From: CAYLXC01 sp964387865
Lineage (GTDB): Bacteria; Patescibacteriota; Microgenomatia; Daviesbacterales; UBA10151
Assembly: GCA_964387865.1 (NCBI GenBank)
Contig: CAYLXC010000006.1
Location: forward strand, 1-37,547
Direction: 5' to 3'
Length of the DNA stretch: 37,547 nt
In this document: positions 1 to 7,297 of the stretch, piece by piece
Layout: the number at the start of each line of letters is the position of its first letter
Position numbering within the stretch: position 1 is the stretch's first letter
Notes under the pieces: model-generated
What the model saw: only the letters and a program-made list of their open reading frames with translations
What the model was told of the DNA's origin: nothing
Databases searched by the model: none
Position numbers and translations under genes: made by a program

Positions 1-653
1 TCCAGAAAATTAGCTTCAATAACAGAAACTTTCAATTTATCCTCAAAGTGATCAAGCTTAAAAATAATAGGGGTAGTTCTATTATTTGTAATATATAAAT
101 TCTGCATGGCGTCATTACCCTTTATATATGGATTACTGAAAATGGATACTCCATATTCTTTTGGAATTTCCGGGATATTCATAAAATTATGGTTTGTTGG
201 AACATAAACATCCAATCCCGCATCTTTTGCAACCCAATAAATTAAAGACGCTAAATGACATACTCCATCCCCATATAAATATCCGGAAGATTTAAAGCCT
301 TCAGATGCGTTAAAGTGAGCATTCGTGGTTTTCACTACTCTTCCAAGGTATTCGGGCAAAGTATCATCATGATATGTAAAAGTTTGACCAAATTCCAGCC
401 TAAACTCATACTTAAAAGGTTTTCTTATCTCTTCCCAATTAATATCCTCTTTTTTGGTAACCCTCCCATCCATGTAAGCTAAATTTAGCAAAATATTATC
501 TTTGAAAATATCACTTATTGCTTTGTCAGGGTACCTATATTCCAGAGAAATTTCATGAGATGATAAAACATTAGCTGGAATTTGAGGTACCATTAAAGAT
601 CCAAAAGTTATAATAGAAGCTGCCGTGATATTCCCAAAAGTTTCAGTAATCAT
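1..653 (-). CDS. VanW-like domain protein, 3' end outside window
   Basis: An open frame runs on the minus strand from ATG at 653 to the left edge with no stop, giving at least 217 residues. The part beginning FGQTFTYHDDTLP and continuing through GYLYGDGVCHLASLIYWVAKDAGLD to the stretch before VIEANFL matches the layout of the VanW family (GqtFSfN..., GGGiCQvSttLy...agL, N...pi). The usual GGG-CQ motif is altered here to GDGVCHLAS. VanW-type proteins are secreted or membrane-anchored envelope proteins of unclear biochemical role. A weak N-terminal hydrophobic stretch (residues about 8-30) could be a signal or anchor. ATG 653 is the first standard start after an in-frame TAG at 705-707. It has no Shine-Dalgarno and lies 8 nt after a hairpin. 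The family call is from memory of the motif and moderately secure. Confidence 0.72.
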   Translation of the reverse strand, partial: MITETFGNITAASIITFGSLMVPQIPANVLSSHEISLEYRYPDKAISDIFKDNILLNLAYMDGRVTKKEDINWEEIRKPFKYEFRLEFGQTFTYHDDTLPEYLGRVVKTTNAHFNASEGFKSSGYLYGDGVCHLASLIYWVAKDAGLDVYVPTNHNFMNIPEIPKEYGVSIFSNPYIKGNDAMQNLYITNNRTTPIIFKLDHFEDKLKVSVIEANFL

Positions 654-661
654 AAAAAATA

Positions 662-682
662 CAGGCCCAAAGAATGGGCCTG
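662..682 (-). terminator. Terminator-like hairpin between the PBP gene and the VanW-like gene
   Basis: An 8-bp perfect stem (CAGGCCCA / TGGGCCTG) with a 5-nt loop is followed on the minus strand by TATTTTTT, the form of a Rho-independent terminator for the PBP transcript. It lies downstream of a good promoter for the VanW-like gene and the U-tract runs into that gene's ATG, so it would also sit in that gene's 5' leader. Confidence 0.7.
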
Positions 683-693
683 ATATAATCCTA

Positions 694-722
694 ATTATAC
701 CACACTATGAGCTAAAAAGCAA
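694..722 (-). promoter_or_regulatory. Promoter of the VanW-like gene
   Basis: On the minus strand TTGCTT (722-717) is separated by exactly 17 nt from TATAAT (699-694). The -10 is preceded by TGG, an extended -10. The expected transcription start is near 687, about 34 nt before ATG 653. Confidence 0.6.
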
Positions 723-736
723 GTTAATTTTGGGCG

Positions 737-3295
737 CTAGAGAGCCACTGTTACTCCAATTGATGTTGAAAATGAAGCGCCGCTGTTATCTTCCAAAGTT
801 ACTGTAATTGTATGAGAACCTTTATCACCTTGTGGAAATTCTACATGCAATGCATAAGGTTCTGAGGTTTGAGTGGATTTTTGTGAACCATCTATCATCC
901 ACGTAACTTTTTTAACACCTCCCGGGGAATTTGTTCTTGCCAAAACATCAAAAACTCTTGGCACATTTGCCCCATTGGAAACATTTACTATTTCAATTAT
1001 TCCACCTGTACCCGTTATAAACCCTGGAATTCCTGAACAACCTTTAGTTGCCCCAACCAAGCGTGGATCAGGAGCATTTAATACCCAACTGTCAATTCCT
1101 GCCTGCCATTTATCTGCTCCTGTTGGATCATTTTCCTGCAAAATAACCACATCCTTTTCTTCTGAATCCTCTCCGTCATTTGCTAACCTGTGTGGATTCT
1201 GCTTACAAACTTTAGCACGCTGATAAGCTGATGATTCGGAAGTTGGGCCTGTGTTGTTTAAAAAGTATTCTTTTCTTATGGGTGAACCACCATGGGGCTT
1301 TCCACCCATTAATCCATCCACCTCCATCTGATATACATTAGGGGGTTTTTCAAATGATTCATTTTGTTTATCCTTTAAAGTTGCTGTCATAATTTTGTTC
1401 CAAATTGGGGAAGCACCGGTCACACCGGATGTAACAGTTGGGCTCATAACGGTATTATCATTATTTCCAACCCAAACACCTACAACAACTGACGGGGTAT
1501 ACCCAACAGTCCAATTATCCCTTTTTTCATCTGTTGTACCGGTTTTTGCAGCCACGGTTTTTCCGGAAATATTTAAAACAGAGCTAGATCCAAAAGCAGC
1601 TGATCTTGCTCCATTATCAGATAAAATATCAGAAATTATAAAAGCAATTCCTTCATCCAAAACTTTACGACCCTCTTGAGGATGATACTCAAATAGAGTT
1701 TTACCTTTTGTATCTGTTATTTTCAATATTGAGATGGGATCCTGCTGAAAGCCTCTATTCGCAAGTACTCCGAATGCTGAGGTCAAATCTAGAAGTCTTA
1801 CCTCCCTTCCTCCCAAAGTCAAACTTAAACCAACTGAATTAACATTTTCCTCAGTTGGCTCCCAGGTTGAAACACCCATCCTGTATCCTAATTCCATAAC
1901 ATCCTTAATTCCAACCAAAGCCAAATTTTTAACTGCCGGAATATTGTATGAATTTCCCAAAGCATATCTCATTTGAACAACTCCGTGATATTGCCCGTCA
2001 TAATTTACTGGAACATAAGTGGGCCTATCCCCTCCAGGAAATTCGGTTTTAACATCCACATAAATTTGAGTTGCAGTGTAACCTTTTTCCAAAGCCTTGG
2101 CATAATTTATGGGCTTTGTTGCTGATCCAGGCTGCCTTGGTCTTATAACAACATTAACATTTGGTTCAAAAATACAGTCTTTTCCCTCGCTACATCCATC
2201 AGGCTTGGAAGGTGCAAAGTAATCCTTGCTTCCAACCATGGAAAGAATCTGGCCTCCTTTTGCATCCAAAATAATAGCTGCGCCATTACCTACCTTAACC
2301 TTCTCAAGGTTCTCAATCTCTTTTTTGACAATTTCTTCAGCCTGTTTTTGCAATTTGAAATCCAGAGTGGTAGTAACTCTTAATCCACCTTGTTCAACCA
2401 TTTTATCCCCGAATTGCTCAATTAATTTTTGCTTAACATATAAAACAAAGTGGGGGGCTTTAAAACCTACTTCATTTTGGGCAGTTCTATACGTCAAATC
2501 TTGCTTTTCAGCATGATCTGCCTCTTCCTTGGTAATATATTTATCTTCAACCATTCTTCTTAAAACTTCTTTTTGTCTTACCTTTGAAAGCTCAGGGTTA
2601 GTTCCATACGGTGAATAAACAGAAGGTCTTTGAGGGAGTCCTGCCAAAAGCGCAGCCTCTGCCAAACTTAGATCCTTGGCAGATTTTCCAAAGTACAAAT
2701 TTGAAGCTGCCTCAATTCCATAAGACGTACCTCCATAAGGAATTTCATTAAGATACATCTCCAGAATCTGATCTTTGGAATAAGCCCTTTCAACTTGAAC
2801 AGCCAAAATAAATTCCTTAAGTTTTCTTGTTAGAGTCCTTTCACCAGAAAGCAGGGCATTTTTGACAAGCTGCTGGGTAAGAGTTGAGCCTCCACCCGCA
2901 ACAGTTCTTGTTGTAATAGTGTCAAATATGGCTCTTGAAATTCCAACAATCGAGAATCCCTTATGTTTATAAAAATCCTTATCCTCAATTGCTATAGTTG
3001 CCTCTTTAACATATTCGGGAATCTCCGAAAGTTTTATCGGGGTACGGTTTTGGTTTTCATAAATATCATACAAAAGCTCACCGTCTTTATCATAAATTTT
3101 GGTTGCCTGGGCAATATCTCTGTTTGTTAAATCCGAAGGGTTTGGGATTTGCGTTGCAAAAAATATTACTGCTGAAAAAAGAATCAATAAAAACCCTATT
3201 ACTATTAAAAGTAAAGAGTTTGAAAGATGAGATAAGGCTTTAAATTTCCAAAGCTTTTTGCTTTCTCTACGTGCTTTATATGAACCGGGTGCCAT
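737..3295 (-). CDS. Class A penicillin-binding protein (GT51 transglycosylase and transpeptidase)
   Basis: This 852-residue bifunctional peptidoglycan synthase polymerises lipid II and cross-links the peptides outside the membrane. A short basic N-terminus is followed by one membrane anchor (residues about 27-48). The GT51 domain shows EDKDFYKH (104-111, catalytic Glu104), GGSTLTQQLVKN (135-146), a KLKEFILAVQVER segment and YLNEIPYGG. The transpeptidase shows SATK (391-394, nucleophile Ser391), SYN (449-451) and KTGT (584-587). Residues about 765-852 form an Ig-like beta domain of the kind often found at the C-terminus of PBP1A-type proteins in CPR. ATG 3295 follows a TATAAT by only nine bases, so the message may be nearly leaderless. 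It shares a divergent intergenic region with the tRNA-Tyr gene. Confidence 0.96.
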   Translation of the reverse strand: MAPGSYKARRESKKLWKFKALSHLSNSLLLIVIGFLLILFSAVIFFATQIPNPSDLTNRDIAQATKIYDKDGELLYDIYENQNRTPIKLSEIPEYVKEATIAIEDKDFYKHKGFSIVGISRAIFDTITTRTVAGGGSTLTQQLVKNALLSGERTLTRKLKEFILAVQVERAYSKDQILEMYLNEIPYGGTSYGIEAASNLYFGKSAKDLSLAEAALLAGLPQRPSVYSPYGTNPELSKVRQKEVLRRMVEDKYITKEEADHAEKQDLTYRTAQNEVGFKAPHFVLYVKQKLIEQFGDKMVEQGGLRVTTTLDFKLQKQAEEIVKKEIENLEKVKVGNGAAIILDAKGGQILSMVGSKDYFAPSKPDGCSEGKDCIFEPNVNVVIRPRQPGSATKPINYAKALEKGYTATQIYVDVKTEFPGGDRPTYVPVNYDGQYHGVVQMRYALGNSYNIPAVKNLALVGIKDVMELGYRMGVSTWEPTEENVNSVGLSLTLGGREVRLLDLTSAFGVLANRGFQQDPISILKITDTKGKTLFEYHPQEGRKVLDEGIAFIISDILSDNGARSAAFGSSSVLNISGKTVAAKTGTTDEKRDNWTVGYTPSVVVGVWVGNNDNTVMSPTVTSGVTGASPIWNKIMTATLKDKQNESFEKPPNVYQMEVDGLMGGKPHGGSPIRKEYFLNNTGPTSESSAYQRAKVCKQNPHRLANDGEDSEEKDVVILQENDPTGADKWQAGIDSWVLNAPDPRLVGATKGCSGIPGFITGTGGIIEIVNVSNGANVPRVFDVLARTNSPGGVKKVTWMIDGSQKSTQTSEPYALHVEFPQGDKGSHTITVTLEDNSGASFSTSIGVTVAL

Positions 3296-3304
3296 TATTC
3301 TAAA

Positions 3305-3333
3305 ATTATACCAGAGATGGGTGCTGGATCATA
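3305..3333 (-). promoter_or_regulatory. Promoter of the PBP gene, nearly leaderless
   Basis: TGGTATAAT on the minus strand is an extended -10; the hexamer is at 3310-3305. A weak -35 (TATGAT, 3333-3328) sits 17 nt upstream. A start about 7 nt downstream falls at 3298, so the mRNA leader before ATG 3295 would be only a few bases. Confidence 0.55.
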
Positions 3334-3353
3334 AAATACGATTGGGGTATAAT
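3325..3353 (+). promoter_or_regulatory. Promoter of tRNA-Tyr
   Basis: TATAAT lies at 3348-3353 on the plus strand, 10 nt before the mature tRNA 5' end, with a weak TGGATC at 3325-3330 and a 17-nt spacer. It overlaps the upstream part of the divergent PBP promoter. Confidence 0.5.
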
Positions 3354-3362
3354 TACTTTTAC

Positions 3363-3445
3363 CCGGAGGTGGCAGAGTAGTCAATTGCACCAGACTGTAA
3401 ATCTGGCGGGTTTTCCCTTCGGAGGTGCGAATCCTCCCCTCCGGA
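3363..3445 (+). tRNA. tRNA-Tyr (anticodon GTA)
   Basis: A full class II cloverleaf can be drawn: acceptor CCGGAGG (3363-3369) pairs with CCTCCGG (3438-3444), discriminator A at 3445. The D stem is GCA/TGC. The anticodon stem CCAGA/TCTGG encloses loop CTGTAAA with anticodon GTA at 3397-3399. A long variable arm has stem GGG/CCC, and the T stem is GGAGG/CCTCC. The long variable arm and A discriminator fit bacterial tRNA-Tyr. CCA is not encoded. The T loop reads TGCGAAT, so the usual U55 of TTC is a G. The gene is alone on the plus strand and its 3' end is one base from the convergent sortase stop codon. Confidence 0.95.
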
Positions 3446-3446
3446 C

Positions 3447-3974
3447 TTAAATTAGGGTTGCCACAACTACAAATCTTTTGGTATCCAAAAAGCCTGAACA
3501 AGTGTATAAAGTTATTCTTTTGTCTGAACTTTTATCTAAAATGCTCGTTTGGTCTGGTTTAACTTCTTGAATATATTTGGTGATAAATGATTTTTCAGAT
3601 CCATCTACATACTTTACAGTTATTTTTTGTCCAACTTTTGCCTTTTTAAGATCCCCCAAAAGATTTTTCCAGTTGTGTCCATACAAGATACTATTCCCTT
3701 CTTCTCCAGGAGCAGGAGATGTTGAAAGGTATGAGACAGCATCAGTAAATGTTTGCCATTTTTTTCCATCCTTTTGCGCACTCCTTATAGGAGCATCTAT
3801 TTTTAAGTCCCCAATAACAATTCTTATTGGAGTATTCAACGAAGCTGAATTTTGAATCTGTGGAGCAGAGGCAAAAGCTAGCCTATATGGATTGATTCTT
3901 TGAAACACCAAATATGCTGAAAAAATTAGGGTAATTATCCCAAATATAATGAGTAAAGAAGAAAAAGTTCTCAC
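3447..3974 (-). CDS. Sortase (transpeptidase), class E/D-like
   Basis: This 175-residue membrane-anchored cysteine transpeptidase would join secreted proteins to a cell-surface acceptor. An N-terminal membrane segment (residues about 5-24) is followed by a compact sortase beta-barrel. All three expected catalytic residues are visible: His100 in LYGHNW, Cys159 in TLYTCSGF and Arg167 in KRFVVVA. The start is GTG at 3974, only 2 nt after the stop of the upstream gene. That gene encodes a protein ending in LAVTG, a membrane segment and a basic tail, so the pair is almost certainly enzyme and substrate. Class E sortases are known to prefer LAxTG, which supports that class, but assignment from sequence alone is tentative. 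The stop codon abuts the convergent tRNA-Tyr gene. Confidence 0.92.
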   Translation of the reverse strand: MRTFSSLLIIFGIITLIFSAYLVFQRINPYRLAFASAPQIQNSASLNTPIRIVIGDLKIDAPIRSAQKDGKKWQTFTDAVSYLSTSPAPGEEGNSILYGHNWKNLLGDLKKAKVGQKITVKYVDGSEKSFITKYIQEVKPDQTSILDKSSDKRITLYTCSGFLDTKRFVVVATLI

Positions 3975-3976
3975 GT

Positions 3977-4570
3977 TTATTTTGAAAACCTTTTCCTAAG
4001 AAGGAGCCCTGAAATTAAACTCACAAAACCAATAACTGAAAGTTGAATAATGGTTAAAATATTTCCTGTTACAGCAAGCCCTAAGATTGCACCAGCAGGC
4101 ATAATACCTCCACCTACTCCACCATCACCCCCAGCAGCTCCACCGCCTCCACCTCCATTGCTTATACTCCTACATGCAAAATCTATGTTCTGTGCAAGAT
4201 ATGGAGCTTTATCCAGTCCCCAAAGGCTACCATCAGGAACGTAAACCCAACCCTGTTTTACAAATGAATCTGCCTCTTCTTGGGTTAATTGAGGAATTTT
4301 CCACCAATTTGTTTGGATACCATTTTGGCCACTTTCAGGACAAAAACACTGCAAAACAGTATCTTCGGTGACCAAATAAACATTATCAGAACCCTTGAAT
4401 TCCTCGGATCTGCCTGGGATTCCATGCACGCCCTGTGGGTAGGAAGCCTTGATAGTACCTTGAGCGTTCGCGCATGAGGGAAACGTGGGTGCATTCACTG
4501 CATAAACTGGCTGCGCAAGAAATGCAGCCAAAGCAAATAATAATGAACTTACAAGAAATTTCTTTGTCAA
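3977..4570 (-). CDS. Secreted protein with LAVTG sorting signal, likely sortase substrate
   Basis: The 197-residue protein has a clear signal peptide (MTKKFLVSS... cleaved near VYA, residue 24). A globular part of about 115 residues carries four Cys (33, 75, 77 and 132), including a CFCP motif. A Gly-rich linker (about 139-158) leads to LAVTG (165-169), a hydrophobic segment (about 171-190) and a basic tail, RKRFSK. This is a complete sortase sorting signal of the LAxTG type. I do not recognise the globular domain as a named family. The start is TTG 4570, chosen because GGAAAG stands 7 nt upstream (4583-4578), one of the few good ribosome-binding sites in the window. The sortase gene follows after 2 nt. 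A promoter lies just upstream. Confidence 0.85.
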   Translation of the reverse strand: MTKKFLVSSLLFALAAFLAQPVYAVNAPTFPSCANAQGTIKASYPQGVHGIPGRSEEFKGSDNVYLVTEDTVLQCFCPESGQNGIQTNWWKIPQLTQEEADSFVKQGWVYVPDGSLWGLDKAPYLAQNIDFACRSISNGGGGGGAAGGDGGVGGGIMPAGAILGLAVTGNILTIIQLSVIGFVSLISGLLLRKRFSK

Positions 4571-4602
4571 CGCAAAACTTTCCGGGCAGAATCAGTTTGC
4601 GT

Positions 4603-4631
4603 ATTGTAACAGTCTTATAATAAAAATACAA
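4603..4631 (-). promoter_or_regulatory. Promoter of the sortase-substrate/sortase operon
   Basis: On the minus strand TTGTAT (4631-4626), a 17-nt spacer and TACAAT (4608-4603) form a good sigma-70-like promoter. It lies between the end of the glycan operon (stop at 4643) and TTG 4570. Confidence 0.6.
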
Positions 4632-4642
4632 GGGGTAACTGA

Positions 4643-5659
4643 TTATTTAATTGAGTAGTATTTTTTGATAACATCTACAGCTTGTTTAGCTTGTCCGTTT
4701 GCTCTCCAAAGTTCTGTAGTTCCGCCATATGATACCCAATAGTTAACTCCTATAAGTTCTGGGATCTGTTTAAATCCTATAAAAGCTTCTTCCAACCATT
4801 TAGCTTGTTCTTCTTCACTAATATCTCCATTTATATCTGGTATTGGAACACCAAATTCTCCCAAAATCACTTTACCCCCGCTTATCTTTACATAATCTTT
4901 GATATCTTCTATTAGTATTTTTGGCGTTTTTACGTAGTGATCAACAACAACTATCCCCCCAAGCGCAGATGTTGTTTGTTTATCCATAATTAGTCTTGCC
5001 ACATCTCCATTCATTGAGTAATATCCGCTTAAAACCTTTTTCCCAATTTTTGAAAAAGCTTCTTTTGCAGTGTTATTTTCGGAGATTAAAAAATTTCTGT
5101 ATCCTAAAATATCTCTTGTGTGCCTTGGATCGCCGGGTCCACCGTTTTCACATTCCGGACAGGGAGTGAATATATCCCCGTCTTCAAAAAGATCCGCATT
5201 TTTTAAAATAAATTCCTCAGTAAGCTTTATATGATTTGCACGATCTATTTTTTTATATCCAAACCACTCCTCCCATCCTGAAAAATTTCCGCGAAACCAA
5301 ATCTTTAAATCGCGCTTTCTTGCTAAGCTAACCCAGCGTTTTAAAAAAGGGATAAATTCCTCATCATAAGGCACACCTAAAGCAACATGGCTGGCGCCTG
5401 TTGAAGCAATATCTGAAACATGTTGATCTATGACTGCATCAAAGCTTAAATCCTGACCCTTTTCTCTTGCAATATCTCTTGAATATTTAACAGTATCAAT
5501 TGATCTGATTAATAAATTTTGCTTACTTACTTTTGGAAAAGATGTAACAAAGTTTGATCCACTATTTAAATTATTCAAAAAAGCATTTAAAAAAATTAAT
5601 GTTAGCCCTGCTATTAAAAAAAGGAACAAAAATTTTGGTGAGATAAGTTTTCTAATCAT
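4643..5659 (-). CDS. Membrane-anchored TIM-barrel glycoside hydrolase-like protein
   Basis: The 338-residue protein has one N-terminal membrane segment (residues about 9-28) and an extracytoplasmic domain that reads like a (beta/alpha)8 glycosidase of the GH5/clan A type. It has strand-like segments HVALGVPY, LKIWFRGN, GDIFTPCPECENG, GGIVVVDHY, GKVILGEFGVP and LIGVNYWVSYGG. In clan A folds the acid/base Glu lies at the end of strand 4 and the nucleophile at strand 7. Candidates here are Glu169 or Glu171 and Glu268 (in GEFG). It overlaps the upstream membrane glycosyltransferase by ATGA and is the last gene of the long glycan operon, which suggests trimming or remodelling of the glycan made there. 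The exact GH family and substrate are not determined. Confidence 0.68.
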   Translation of the reverse strand: MIRKLISPKFLFLFLIAGLTLIFLNAFLNNLNSGSNFVTSFPKVSKQNLLIRSIDTVKYSRDIAREKGQDLSFDAVIDQHVSDIASTGASHVALGVPYDEEFIPFLKRWVSLARKRDLKIWFRGNFSGWEEWFGYKKIDRANHIKLTEEFILKNADLFEDGDIFTPCPECENGGPGDPRHTRDILGYRNFLISENNTAKEAFSKIGKKVLSGYYSMNGDVARLIMDKQTTSALGGIVVVDHYVKTPKILIEDIKDYVKISGGKVILGEFGVPIPDINGDISEEEQAKWLEEAFIGFKQIPELIGVNYWVSYGGTTELWRANGQAKQAVDVIKKYYSIK

Positions 5660-7296
5660 TTTTGTTTTCCTAAAATAGGCTTGGTATTTAACTGTGATAT
5701 AAATTCATCCTTAATTTGATAGATATCTGCAAATGGGTATCTTTCAACTAGATCATAATGGGCAAAATCAGGAGTTCTGGAAACTGATTTATAGACCGAA
5801 TCATTGTCATCATAAGTTCTCATTATTATCCATCTTGCCCAGCGGTCTGCATTAGTAGTTGCTGACTCCCAGTATTTTCCTGTTCCTTCATGAATAAATT
5901 TAGACATAGGTAAACCTGAACTAAAGATTATAGCATCATGAGAGGCAGCAGAAATGAGGACAAAACCCTCCTTATCCTTTGCATTTTGAGCAAGCCATCC
6001 TGAAACTTCCCTTACATTTTTTTGTGATGAGCCAACCCTGGCATCATCAATTGTAACAGCATCATAGCTGGTGATTGAAAATATTGTAACAAAAATTAGA
6101 AGTCCAATTATTACACCCCTTAATCTTGTAAGCTTATCAGCCAAGTATCCAATTGAAACTGCTACAGCAGGAATCAAGGTTATACCATATCTTACATTAA
6201 ACCAAGTGTCCCCATTTATCCCTTGTATAAATAAAACTGAATGACCTAAATAAAGGGCTAAAATATTAAAAAATAAAGGGGCAGTCAGGGTAAGTGAGGT
6301 AATCTTAATTCTCTGTAAAATATTTTTATCAAGCATGAGCATAATATATCCTAAGAGGGAAAGGATTACAGTAAATGCCCCAACACAGTAAAATAATGCA
6401 TAAAGGTAGGTCTGGGTTGAGGCAATCCAGTTTGATTTGGTGATTAAATTACCTGCCTGCTCAAGTTGGGTTTGCTGGGCTCTTGCAGAATATGGTCCAA
6501 AAACAAAAAAAAGCCAATCCTTAAAAATAAGTTGATTCCACAAAAACCATAAAATTATTCCAAAACCTCCTAAAGTTGCAAAAAGAAGCATCATTCCTTC
6601 CACTTTTTGAAACCTCTCTTTAAGATTAGCTTTTAAATTTGAAGATGTGACTAAGCCTATTGAAATAAATGAAAGTAAGAATAAAAACCAACCATCATAC
6701 CTTGTCAAGCTTGAGAGCATCACCCAAAAAGCACTTTTTACAATATCTATAATTTTTCCAGTTTTTGACCAAAGCATTAAATAATAGGATGAGGCTGTCA
6801 TGGTTAATATTAAAAGAAGTTCTGTCATGGCAGTTGATTGGAGATATAAAACATTAAGGTTAATGCCAAAAATCAAAACAGCTATTATTCTGCCCAGTAA
6901 CCCAACATTCAAAAGACCTAAAATAAGATAGATTAGGACAGAGGTGGCAACATATGAAATCATGGAAATTAGAGCACCTGACAATCCTGAATGCCAGAAA
7001 AAATCATTCCAGACTGTTGGAACCATTAAGATGTGGGGCAGAGGAAGCCACACAGATCCAAGCTGGGCAAGACCGGGTTTTAACCCTTCTACCACCCTTC
7101 TTCCAATGTCCAAGTGGGAGCGGGCATCATTATATGATAATCCTAAACCACTATAAAAATGTATTGAGAATAATTCTATAGACACAACAGCTGAGAGAAT
7201 TATCAAAATAATCAGGATCTTATTTTTTACAAAATTTAAAAATTGATCAAAAAGGTTTGTATTAAAATTGATAGTTAATTCTTCAAATTTTTTCAT
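5656..7296 (-). CDS. GT-C-type multi-pass membrane glycosyltransferase (PMT/GT39-like)
   Basis: The 546-residue protein has about ten or more membrane segments. After the first segment comes an extracytoplasmic loop with YNDARSHLDIGRRVVEGL (Asp57), which fits the conserved acidic motif in loop 1 of lipid-phosphate-sugar-dependent GT-C enzymes. The C-terminal soluble tail is about 120 residues. Such enzymes move sugars from polyprenyl-phosphate carriers to proteins, lipids or glycans on the outer face of the membrane. The gene starts 1 nt after the stop of the upstream membrane protein and overlaps the hydrolase gene downstream by 4 nt. The donor and acceptor cannot be deduced. Confidence 0.78.
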   Translation of the reverse strand: MKKFEELTINFNTNLFDQFLNFVKNKILIILIILSAVVSIELFSIHFYSGLGLSYNDARSHLDIGRRVVEGLKPGLAQLGSVWLPLPHILMVPTVWNDFFWHSGLSGALISMISYVATSVLIYLILGLLNVGLLGRIIAVLIFGINLNVLYLQSTAMTELLLILTMTASSYYLMLWSKTGKIIDIVKSAFWVMLSSLTRYDGWFLFLLSFISIGLVTSSNLKANLKERFQKVEGMMLLFATLGGFGIILWFLWNQLIFKDWLFFVFGPYSARAQQTQLEQAGNLITKSNWIASTQTYLYALFYCVGAFTVILSLLGYIMLMLDKNILQRIKITSLTLTAPLFFNILALYLGHSVLFIQGINGDTWFNVRYGITLIPAVAVSIGYLADKLTRLRGVIIGLLIFVTIFSITSYDAVTIDDARVGSSQKNVREVSGWLAQNAKDKEGFVLISAASHDAIIFSSGLPMSKFIHEGTGKYWESATTNADRWARWIIMRTYDDNDSVYKSVSRTPDFAHYDLVERYPFADIYQIKDEFISQLNTKPILGKQK

Positions 7297-7297
7297 T

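Noticed and set aside
3295..3501. A 68-codon minus-strand ORF next to the PBP gene
   Set aside because: It lies across the tRNA-Tyr gene and the end of the sortase gene and has no protein-like features.
4289..4477. Plus- and minus-strand ORFs within the LAVTG protein gene
   Set aside because: They overlap a gene with a signal peptide, ribosome-binding site and sorting signal, and have no features of their own.
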